Source of the DNA: DASUDX01 sp036275365
GTDB taxonomy: Bacteria > Pseudomonadota > Gammaproteobacteria > Nevskiales > Nevskiaceae
Assembly (NCBI GenBank): GCA_036275365.1
Contig: DASUDX010000080.1
Span: 1 to 36,878 of the forward strand
DNA length: 36,878 nucleotides
Direction of reading: 5' to 3'
The notes below the pieces were generated by a model. That model ran no database searches. It was not told where the DNA came from and saw nothing but the letters and a program-made list of their open reading frames with translations. This document shows, piece by piece, positions 30,439-36,878 of the stretch (the stretch's first letter is position 1; each line of letters starts with the position of its first letter). The position numbers and the translations under genes were made by a program.

Positions 30439-32616
30439 TCAGGCGCCGGCCCCGGGCGGTCGGCAGTCGCCGCGGCTGCCGCAGAGGCGACGCAGGAAGG
30501 GATGCTCACGCTCGCGCGGGGTCAGGCTCTCCCACAGGCGCCGCGCCAGAGCCGCCTGATCGAGCAGCAGGGCTGCCAGCAGCCGGCTCTCGGCCCGGCT
30601 CTCGGCGACGCTCTGCGGATCCACCAGCCACTGTCCGAGCGCACCGGCCGCCGCGCTGTCCAGCCGCGCGGGGTCGATCAGCCAGGTGGTCAGGCGCAGA
30701 TCGAGCAGGCGCGGGTCATCCCCCATCTCGATCAGCGCCGGCTCGGCCCAGGCCGCCGCCACCAGTGCCCGGGCCTGGTCGGTGTCGCCGCGCAGCCAGG
30801 CGAGTCGGGCACTGGTGACCGTGCTCACCGCATGGTCCAGCCGCAGCTGGGCCTTGCCCGGGGCGCGCTGCAGGGCGCGGCGGGTCAGCGCCAGCGCCTC
30901 CAGGCTCACCGCCTGGGCGGCGTCGAGCGCGCCGGCGGCGCTCAGCGCCAGCTCCTGCCGCGACAGGCTCACCCAGTGCGCGCGCAGATACTCGACATTG
31001 GCCGGGTCCAGCGCCACCAGATCGGCGGTGAGCGCGAGCGCCTCGGCCAGCTCGGGGGCGGTGGGCGCATACGGACGGATGCGGTCCTGGTTGTAGAGCC
31101 AGAGCTGCAGCGCCGAGGCCAGGGCCTGGCGATGGGCGGCATCGTCCGGCGCCAGCGCCAGCCGCTGCCGGGCCAGGGCGATCATCCGCGCGGCCTGCTC
31201 GCGTGCCGCCGTCCATTCCCCGGCCTGGCCATGCAGAAACGCCAGCCAGGCGTGGATGCTGGAGAGGGTGTCGAGCGCCTCGCGATCGCCCGGATTGGCC
31301 TCCAGCAGCAGCCGCTGCGAGGCCTCGGCGCTCTGGAAGGCGGTGCGCGCCGCCTCGGTGCGATCCAGCCGCAGCAGGATGGCACCGCGGTTGATCGCCG
31401 CCTGGATCTGCGCGAGCTGGGCCCTGGGATGGGTGGGCGCGCGCCGCAGGATGCGCTGCGCGGTGTCCGCGTAGCGATCCATCCACAGCAGGGCCTCCGG
31501 ATGCTGGCCCTTGGCGTAGAGCCCGTGACCGACGGCGAAGATCGACTCGGCGATCTCCAGCAGCAGCTCGATATCGTCAGGGTTCTGCTCGGCCAGGGCC
31601 TGCAGCTGGGTGAGCGCCTGCTCGAAGGCGAGGCTCGCGCCGCTGACATCCCCCTGCTTGAGCCGCACCTCGCCGATCTGGCGCAGGGCCTTGGCGCGCG
31701 CGCCCAGGGTGGCCTCGGTGCGGTCGGTGTCGTCGAGCGTGGCGAAGTACTCCATCGCCTGGTTGCCGACGGCATCGAGGATGTCGAGCTTGCCGATCGG
31801 CTCGAGCTTGCCGCGCAGATCGCCAAGCATGAAGCCGATCAGCGCCTCGGCCTGGCGCTGGCGGCGCTGGGCATCGGCCTGGGCCGCTTCCGCGCGATGC
31901 TGCTGGGCGCGCGCCTCGTCCCGCGCCTGCAGGGCCAGCACCGCCAGCACCAGGGTGATGCCGGCGACCACCGTGGTCAGGCCGGAGAGAATCGCCAGAC
32001 GGCGGTTGCGCGCCTGCAGATCGCGCTGGCGCAGCTCGTCGAAGCCGACATCGAGAATCCCCGAGATCAGCTTGAGCTGGGCGTTGAGCGGACCGTCGCG
32101 GCCGGGCCGCAGATCGGCGGCGATCGGCTCCGCCGGCTGATCGGTGATCCGCCCCTGGGCGTCCACCTGGAAGCGCAGCGCCTCGGGAAAGCACTCGCGC
32201 TCCGGCTGGCCCTGGCGGGTGGCATTGGGCTCGCCGTCGACGATCAGCGCCAGCACCCGGTGGGCCCGGCCCTGCCGCTTGAAGAAACGGATCTCCTCGT
32301 TGACCCAGTCCGACCGCGCCGCCTGCGGCGAGCAGATCACGATCTGGGTGAGCGACTGCTCCAGTGCGGTCTCCAGATTGCGTCCGAGCTCGGCGGCGCC
32401 GGCCAGCTCGTCGCGATCGCGGAACACCGGGAACAGACGGCGCGGAATGACGAAGCCCTGCGCAGACGCGCGGCCCACCAGCCGGGTGGGGATGCGGTAG
32501 TGCTCCAGCCGCCGGTGCAGCCAGCGGCAGACCGCCTCGTCCGCATGGCTGTAGCTGATGAAGGCCCAGTAGCGGCCGGACTCGGTACCGGGACCAGCAG
32601 GCGGGTTCTTGCTCAC
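30439..32616 (-). CDS. TIR-domain membrane protein with TPR repeats
   Basis: This 725-residue protein has an N-terminal TIR domain (about 15-170). FISYSHADE (19-27) is box 1, PVFRDRDEL is the BB-loop region, and WVNEEIRFF holds the candidate catalytic Glu (107 or 108). One transmembrane helix (about 207-229) and a charged coiled coil (230-262) come next. Many degenerate TPR-like helices then run to about residue 710. TIR domains of this type cleave or cyclise NAD+ in bacterial immune systems, and TPRs bind partners. The start is a GTG at 32616 with no strong ribosome site. It lies upstream of the SLOG-cyclase gene, which suggests one signalling unit. A non-enzymatic scaffold role is possible. 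Confidence 0.83.
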   Translation of the reverse strand: MSKNPPAGPGTESGRYWAFISYSHADEAVCRWLHRRLEHYRIPTRLVGRASAQGFVIPRRLFPVFRDRDELAGAAELGRNLETALEQSLTQIVICSPQAARSDWVNEEIRFFKRQGRAHRVLALIVDGEPNATRQGQPERECFPEALRFQVDAQGRITDQPAEPIAADLRPGRDGPLNAQLKLISGILDVGFDELRQRDLQARNRRLAILSGLTTVVAGITLVLAVLALQARDEARAQQHRAEAAQADAQRRQRQAEALIGFMLGDLRGKLEPIGKLDILDAVGNQAMEYFATLDDTDRTEATLGARAKALRQIGEVRLKQGDVSGASLAFEQALTQLQALAEQNPDDIELLLEIAESIFAVGHGLYAKGQHPEALLWMDRYADTAQRILRRAPTHPRAQLAQIQAAINRGAILLRLDRTEAARTAFQSAEASQRLLLEANPGDREALDTLSSIHAWLAFLHGQAGEWTAAREQAARMIALARQRLALAPDDAAHRQALASALQLWLYNQDRIRPYAPTAPELAEALALTADLVALDPANVEYLRAHWVSLSRQELALSAAGALDAAQAVSLEALALTRRALQRAPGKAQLRLDHAVSTVTSARLAWLRGDTDQARALVAAAWAEPALIEMGDDPRLLDLRLTTWLIDPARLDSAAAGALGQWLVDPQSVAESRAESRLLAALLLDQAALARRLWESLTPREREHPFLRRLCGSRGDCRPPGAGA

Positions 32617-32632
32617 GGCCGGTGCGCGGAGC

Positions 32633-32663
32633 CGGGGCCGCCACCGTGACGGCGGCGGCCCCG
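32633..32663. terminator. 10-bp GC hairpin between the secreted-protein and TIR genes
   Basis: CGGGGCCGCC (32633-32642) and GGCGGCCCCG (32654-32663) are perfect inverted repeats with an 11-base loop. On the minus strand the hairpin lies six bases after the secreted-protein stop and 16 bases before the TIR start. It has no T tract. It may partly separate the secreted-protein transcript from the TIR-cyclase unit. Confidence 0.5.
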
Positions 32664-32669
32664 TGACCC

Positions 32670-33845
32670 TCAGCGGATGTTGCCGACCGGCGGCTCGATC
32701 GGCAGCAGACCGAAGCTGCCAACCTGCCCATCGGGCATCTCGAACGCGGGCGACAGCGGCAGCACCCAGGTCCCGTCACCCGGGGTGTCGGCCAGGGTGC
32801 GCTTGAACAGGGTCGCGCTCCAGTCGCCGTTGCCATAGCGGGTCACCTGCGAGAGGCAGGGCTCGGCGGCATCCTGGCAGCGGCGGGCATAGGCGCGGAT
32901 CGGTGCCTCGCCCGCCTGGTAGAACAGGGCGAAGGCCGGGGTGCCGGTGGGCGCGAGCAGGCTCGGCGGCAGCTGGGTGGCCGGCACCCGGCTGGCATCG
33001 GTGATCACCGTCAGCTGGATCGGATCGGAGGGGTAGCTGCCTTCCAGTCCGGCCTGGACCCAGCGCCGCGGATTCGCCGTGTCGCGGCAGACATAGGGAC
33101 CGCCATCGCCGAGCAGATCCAGATAGATCCCGCCCAGGCAGACCGCGGACTGATCCGGCCCGTCGTCGATGATCTCCAGCCGGGCCAGCCGCGGAAAATC
33201 GGCTACCGGCACCTTCATCTTGGCGAACAGCGGCGTCGCCGCCGAGGTCTGGTCGGCCGGGTTCGCCGTTTCCGGCGCGGTCACCAGGGTGACTTCGGCG
33301 AACGGCGGGATGTAGCTGAAGCCACTGGGGTCCAGCGCGATCGACCGCCGCAGCATGGCGGTGCGTCCCTGGTAGCCGAAGGTCACCACATTCACCATCT
33401 CGGCCGGCACCTGGGTGCCGGTGACCGGGTCCGGGTTGTAGTCCGGCAGGCGCACCTCCAGCGAGATCTCGGCGGCGCCGTTGGCCCGCAGCTTGTCGTA
33501 CAGGCAGTGCACGCGGGTGCCGCTCACGGTGCAGCTGCCGAAGGGGCCCGACTCGATGCCGGTGACGCTCGAGCCGGCGGTGAGGTCGAAGCGCACGAAC
33601 AGATTGCGCGAGGACTGCTCGTCGATGTTGGTTACCACGGCGTCATAGACCACATAGGTGTCCGCGCTGCCCCCGGGAACGCCGGAGGGCTGCAGGCGAT
33701 CAGCCGGTGCGGCCTGCAAGGCCACGCAGACCTTTTTCTCGTCGTCCAGCAGGCAGGTCGACACGGCCTCCTGCGCCTGCACCGCGCCCGCTCCCAGCAG
33801 CGCCAGACCCAGCGCGCCGCGCCTCCATATCGTGCTTCTGCTCAT
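32670..33845 (-). CDS. Secreted protein with DUF11-like region, unknown function
   Basis: This 391-residue protein begins with a basic stretch and hydrophobic core ending at GAGAVQA (about residue 24), a likely signal peptidase I site. It should therefore be periplasmic, outer-membrane-associated or secreted. Residues about 55-170 (YVVYDAVVTNIDEQSSRNLF; VRLPDYNPDPVTGTQ) look like a DUF11/CARDB-type beta-sandwich repeat. Several paired cysteines fit oxidised export. The rest is beta-rich with no motif I recognise, and no catalytic signature is visible. It is upstream of the TIR gene on the same strand, 53 bases away across a strong hairpin, so shared function with the TIR-cyclase pair is doubtful. 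Its leader can form competing hairpins. Confidence 0.75.
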   Translation of the reverse strand: MSRSTIWRRGALGLALLGAGAVQAQEAVSTCLLDDEKKVCVALQAAPADRLQPSGVPGGSADTYVVYDAVVTNIDEQSSRNLFVRFDLTAGSSVTGIESGPFGSCTVSGTRVHCLYDKLRANGAAEISLEVRLPDYNPDPVTGTQVPAEMVNVVTFGYQGRTAMLRRSIALDPSGFSYIPPFAEVTLVTAPETANPADQTSAATPLFAKMKVPVADFPRLARLEIIDDGPDQSAVCLGGIYLDLLGDGGPYVCRDTANPRRWVQAGLEGSYPSDPIQLTVITDASRVPATQLPPSLLAPTGTPAFALFYQAGEAPIRAYARRCQDAAEPCLSQVTRYGNGDWSATLFKRTLADTPGDGTWVLPLSPAFEMPDGQVGSFGLLPIEPPVGNIR

Positions 33846-33853
33846 GTTGCGAT

Positions 33854-33899
33854 CCCCCGTCGATGCCCGTTCCGCAAAGCCCCCGCAGAAACACGGGGG
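33854..33899 (-). promoter_or_regulatory. Leader with competing RNA pairings before the secreted-protein gene
   Basis: On the minus strand CCCCCG (33899-33894) can pair with CGGGGG (33885-33880), forming a 6-bp hairpin with an eight-base loop. The same C run with its following T, CCCCCGT, can instead pair for seven bases with ACGGGGG (33860-33854), which contains the likely ribosome site nine bases before the ATG. The two structures exclude each other. Whether they act as a switch is inference. Confidence 0.35.
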
Positions 33900-34042
33900 T
33901 GATGATGGGCACCGAGCCTAGGCAGGCGATGACGCGCTCACTGAGAGCTTTATTGCATTGGCGTCGGCCGATCGACGCGGCGGAGGCGATACCCCGATCC
34001 GCCGCGCCGGTCTTGCAGGCACACTCCGCCCAGGCACGAGGG

Positions 34043-34047
34043 GGAGG
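34043..34047 (+). promoter_or_regulatory. Ribosome binding site of the outer-membrane barrel gene
   Basis: GGAGG lies six bases before the GTG at 34054 and decides that start over upstream in-frame codons, which would add residues with no signal-peptide character. The preceding GG extends it to GGGGAGG. Confidence 0.7.
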
Positions 34048-34053
34048 CGTGGC

Positions 34054-35367
34054 GTGCGGGTAGTCGCGACCGGCTGGCTGATCGCCGCCAGCCTGCTGTC
34101 CTGGGCTGCGGCAGCCGAGCCCGCGCTGCGGGTGGAGGCCGAGTTCCGCCACTACCCGCAGCTGCCCGAGCCGCGCGAGGGCGGCTCGCTGGCGCTGGGG
34201 CTTGCCAGCACCTGGCAGGACGACAGCGGGGACTGGCAGGCGGTGGGCGAGCTGTTCGGCCGCTGGGACGGCAATGACGCCGCGCGCACCCATGCCGACA
34301 TCCGCGAGGCCTATCTGCAGTGGCTGGGCGAGGGCCGCGAGGCGAGCATCGGCCTGCGCCAGCAGGTCTGGGGGGTGGTCGAGTCCCGCCATCTGGTCGA
34401 CATCCTCAACCAGACCGATTTCGTCGAGGATCTCGAGTCCGAGCACAAGCTCGGCCAGCCCCTGCTGCAGCTGGCGCTGGAGAGCGAGGACCGCGGCCGC
34501 CTCGACGCCTTCCTGCTGCCCTATTTCCGCGAGCGCACCTTCCCCGGTCCGCGCGGTCAGCCGCGGGTGCCGATTCCCATCGACGAGAGCCTGACCCGCT
34601 ACGAGTCCCCGCGCGGGCGCCGCCATCTCGATACCGCCCTGCGCTACCAGCACCGCTGGGGCGGGCTGGACTGGGGGCTGTCCTGGTTCTCCGGTACGGC
34701 CCGTGAACCGACGCTGCCGATCTGCCTGCGCCAGGGCTCGGGCTTCGAAGGCACCGAGGATGGTCCGCGTTGCGATCTGGTTGGTCTGGATCAGCAGGGC
34801 ACCGCACTGACGCCCCTGCTGCAGCAGCTGGGCCTGGCACCCAGCGACGAGCAGGCGCGCGCCGAGGTGATCCGCAACCTGCTGGTGATTCCGGTCTATC
34901 CCCAGCTCGAGCAGCTCTCGCTGGATGCGCTGTGGGCGCTCGACCGCTGGGCGCTCAAGCTCGAGGCCCTGCAGCGGCGGCGCGAGGGCGAGCGCTCCAC
35001 CGCCTGGGTGGCGGGCGTGGAGTACTTCATCGGCAATGCGCTCGGCAGTGGCTGGAATCTGGGTCTGGTCGGCGAGCGCCTGCGCGATGACCGGGACGAT
35101 CTGCTCAGCACCCGCTTCGATGACGAATGGTTCGCCGGCCTGCGGGTGGGCTTCAACGACCGGCGCTCGAGCAGCCTGCTGCTGGGCCTGCTTGCCGATG
35201 CCCGTGGCCGCGACCGCGTGCTGCAGCTGGAGGCACAGACCCGACCCGCGCCCGGCTTCCGGCTGTCGATGACCCTGCGAAGCTTCGACCGCGTGCCCGG
35301 CGATGAGCTGACCGGCTTTCTGCGCAACGAGGATGGGCTCCAGCTGCGCCTGGAGCGCTTCTTCTAG
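34054..35367 (+). CDS. DUF1302-like outer-membrane beta-barrel protein
   Basis: This 437-residue protein has a signal peptide (about 1-21, ending LSWAAAA). It then has alternating polar and hydrophobic strands typical of a barrel, and a terminal phenylalanine (LQLRLERFF) as the BAM signal. The stretch REAYLQWLGEGREASIGLRQ followed by VWG, and DILNQTDF, resembles the early region of DUF1302-type outer-membrane proteins, whose best-known relatives occur in steroid and hydrocarbon degraders. Substrate and function are unknown. The start is a GTG with a clear ribosome site. It is divergent from the secreted-protein gene, sharing a 208-base space, and is 144 bases before the lipoprotein gene. Confidence 0.78.
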   Translation: MRVVATGWLIAASLLSWAAAAEPALRVEAEFRHYPQLPEPREGGSLALGLASTWQDDSGDWQAVGELFGRWDGNDAARTHADIREAYLQWLGEGREASIGLRQQVWGVVESRHLVDILNQTDFVEDLESEHKLGQPLLQLALESEDRGRLDAFLLPYFRERTFPGPRGQPRVPIPIDESLTRYESPRGRRHLDTALRYQHRWGGLDWGLSWFSGTAREPTLPICLRQGSGFEGTEDGPRCDLVGLDQQGTALTPLLQQLGLAPSDEQARAEVIRNLLVIPVYPQLEQLSLDALWALDRWALKLEALQRRREGERSTAWVAGVEYFIGNALGSGWNLGLVGERLRDDRDDLLSTRFDDEWFAGLRVGFNDRRSSSLLLGLLADARGRDRVLQLEAQTRPAPGFRLSMTLRSFDRVPGDELTGFLRNEDGLQLRLERFF

Positions 35368-35511
35368 CCCCGCGCCAGCGCCTCGATCGCGCAGCCGGAC
35401 GGACTTCCCGGGCGCGCCCAGCGCGGGATTTCTCACAGTCCCTCGACAGCCACCGGACTAGCGTCTGCAGCGGGAGGCAGCGCCGGTTGCAGGCCTCCGA
35501 GGAGAGGCGTG

Positions 35512-36878
35512 ATGAAGGCAATCCATCTGCGGAGCGCGGTGCTGACCGCGGCCGCCCTGAGCCTGGCTGGCTGCGGCAGCGGCAGCGATAGCGTGCTGCC
35601 GGCGACCGCTGGAACCTCCCCGGTGCTGCACCGCCTTTCAGGTCCCAACGCCCTGCCGGAGGCCTGCCGTGCGCTCGCCGCCGAGTCCAATCCGCAGCTG
35701 GTCGTGCACGAGGACGATCCCCAGCAGATCAGTGCGGTCTACCTGCAGGACGGCATCATTGCCGTGGTCGGTGCGGCCTCCCGCGATGACGGGCAGAGCT
35801 GGGCGCGGTCGCCGATCGTCGATGCCACGGCCTGCGCCGGCGGGCCGGCGGAGCGCGAGGTCGCGGTCAACCCGCTGCTGGGCAGCGGCGCGGCGCAGCG
35901 GGTGTACTTCGGCCAGTCGTTTGGCGGCACCGCGGCACATGTCGCCGACCAGGCCCAGGGTCCCTGGCGTCCGGCGGTGGCGGTGCCGTCCCCGCGCTCG
36001 GAGAACCTGAACCTCCTGGGCTCTTCCACCGATCCAGACCGGGTGGTGGCGCTGTGGACCCATTTCGAAACCCTGCCCGGTGGCCTGCCGCGCGCCACCG
36101 AGCTGCGGGCTGCGGTCTCCACCGACAACGGGCTGAGCTACTCGCCGCCGGTGGTCGCGGCCACCACCGTGCCCGGGCGGCTGATCGTCAACGGCCGGCT
36201 GGCCCGGGTGGCGCCGGACCAGTTGCTGGCCGTTTACGACACCGCCCGCCTGATCGATCTGCCCCTGATTCTGGTGGCGAGTCAGGCCCTGGAGTTCCAG
36301 CTGCAGGCCATCCGCTCGCCGGATGGTCTGAACTGGACCGCGCCGGTGGCGCTCGGTGCCTCGCGCTTCCTGCCCCTGTTCGATCCGGAGGGCCGCCAGA
36401 CGCCGGGTGTGACCTGCGACGCGCTCGGCAACTGCGAGGTGGCGGGGTCCTACAAGTTCGATCTGGCGGTGGGGCCGCGCGGCGAGGCCGCGGTGGTCTG
36501 GGCCGATCTGCGCGAGGGCGACGAGGGGGTGCTGCGGATGATCACCTCGGCCGATGGCGGCGAGAGCTGGACCCCGCCCTTCGATGCGCTGACCCGCAGC
36601 GCGCCGTTGTTCCAGCCCGCGGTGGCGATCGACGCCGAGGGCCGGCTGGGGCTGTTCTGGTACGACTGGACCGGCGATCAACCCGGCGACGAGCCCCTGT
36701 CCACCGATGCCTGGTTTGCCAGCTCGACCGATGGGGGCCAGCGCTGGGCGATCCGGCACCTTGCCGGCCCCTACGATCTGCGCGCCAGCTACGACCCGCG
36801 GGCGACCTATGACTTCCTCGCCATCGGCGTCTACCAGGACCTGGTCGCCCGCCCGGATGGCTTCGGCGCGGCCTTCAC
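35512..36878 (+). CDS. Sialidase-fold (Asp-box) lipoprotein, 3' end outside the window
   Basis: The frame is open from ATG 35512 to the window end, giving 455 residues with no stop. A lipoprotein signal ends in SLAGC (Cys21). Five Asp-box motifs (S/T-x-D-x-G-x-x-W type) are spaced along it: SRDDGQSW (90-97), STDNGLSY (203-210), RSPDGLNW (268-275), SADGGESW (346-353) and SSTDGGQRW (404-412). This indicates a sialidase-like beta-propeller, probably six-bladed. The catalytic Arg triad and Tyr of true sialidases cannot be verified, and many such lipoproteins are non-enzymatic. GTG 35509 directly before the ATG is an alternative start. The upstream GGAG within GAGGAGAGG is a plausible ribosome site. 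Confidence 0.78.
   Translation, partial: MKAIHLRSAVLTAAALSLAGCGSGSDSVLPATAGTSPVLHRLSGPNALPEACRALAAESNPQLVVHEDDPQQISAVYLQDGIIAVVGAASRDDGQSWARSPIVDATACAGGPAEREVAVNPLLGSGAAQRVYFGQSFGGTAAHVADQAQGPWRPAVAVPSPRSENLNLLGSSTDPDRVVALWTHFETLPGGLPRATELRAAVSTDNGLSYSPPVVAATTVPGRLIVNGRLARVAPDQLLAVYDTARLIDLPLILVASQALEFQLQAIRSPDGLNWTAPVALGASRFLPLFDPEGRQTPGVTCDALGNCEVAGSYKFDLAVGPRGEAAVVWADLREGDEGVLRMITSADGGESWTPPFDALTRSAPLFQPAVAIDAEGRLGLFWYDWTGDQPGDEPLSTDAWFASSTDGGQRWAIRHLAGPYDLRASYDPRATYDFLAIGVYQDLVARPDGFGAAF

Noticed and set aside
28259..32649. Two very long plus-strand open frames opposite the cyclase and TIR genes
   Set aside because: They arise from high third-position GC in the real genes. Composition is Gln/Ala/Gly/Arg repeats without domains or ribosome sites.
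1..36878. Mobile element, prophage or CRISPR array
   Set aside because: No transposase, integrase, phage structural gene, direct-repeat array or attachment-like flanking repeat was found on either strand by eye.

Overview
The window is 36.9 kb of very GC-rich, tightly packed bacterial chromosome. The gene sets match gammaproteobacteria, most likely the Lysobacterales/Xanthomonadales or a relative: miaB-phoH-ybeY-corC, pilS-pilR beside sucC-sucD, nadE-bamD-rluD, and GMP/IMP nucleotidase yrfG. I infer this from gene content and order; no rRNA is present. I see no tRNA, rRNA, CRISPR array, insertion sequence or phage gene, and no gene-free stretch longer than about 210 bases.

Layout. 1-770: the tail of an M20 amidohydrolase and an Ohr peroxidase. 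777-5581 (minus): a three-gene SMC-type condensin operon, mksF-mksE-mksB, without a JetD nuclease. 5667-7110: a quinone oxidoreductase and a low-molecular-weight tyrosine phosphatase. 7195-11986: miaB, phoH(ybeZ), ybeY, corC, then a DUF4105/Lnb-like membrane protein in the place where lnt normally stands. 11974-13525: a class II aldolase/adducin protein and a DUF2461 protein. 13530-19682 (minus): a five-gene run of a small zinc-ribbon protein, pilS, pilR, a DUF885 lipoprotein and an Aas-type acyltransferase. 19863-23752: sucC, sucD (separated by an unusual gap with a strong hairpin) and nadE. 23737-27953: bamD, rluD, yrfG, cysQ and mtnC, alternating in strand.

28031-36878 is the accessory-looking part. 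On the minus strand lie a TIR-transmembrane-TPR protein and, downstream of it, a SLOG / TPR-S-like / class III nucleotide cyclase protein. Together they look like a two-gene nucleotide-signalling module of the kind found in bacterial immunity. I do not know this exact pairing as a characterised system. Around it are three exported proteins: a secreted protein with a DUF11-like region, a DUF1302-like outer-membrane barrel, and a sialidase-fold lipoprotein cut by the window end.

Non-coding structure. Three of six tail-to-tail gene pairs end in the identical palindrome TGAGCGCTCA, which contains both stop codons. Strong GC hairpins lacking a T tract follow several genes. A few promoters can be proposed from AT-rich -10 hexamers, and two of them lie so close to the start codon that the mRNAs could be leaderless.
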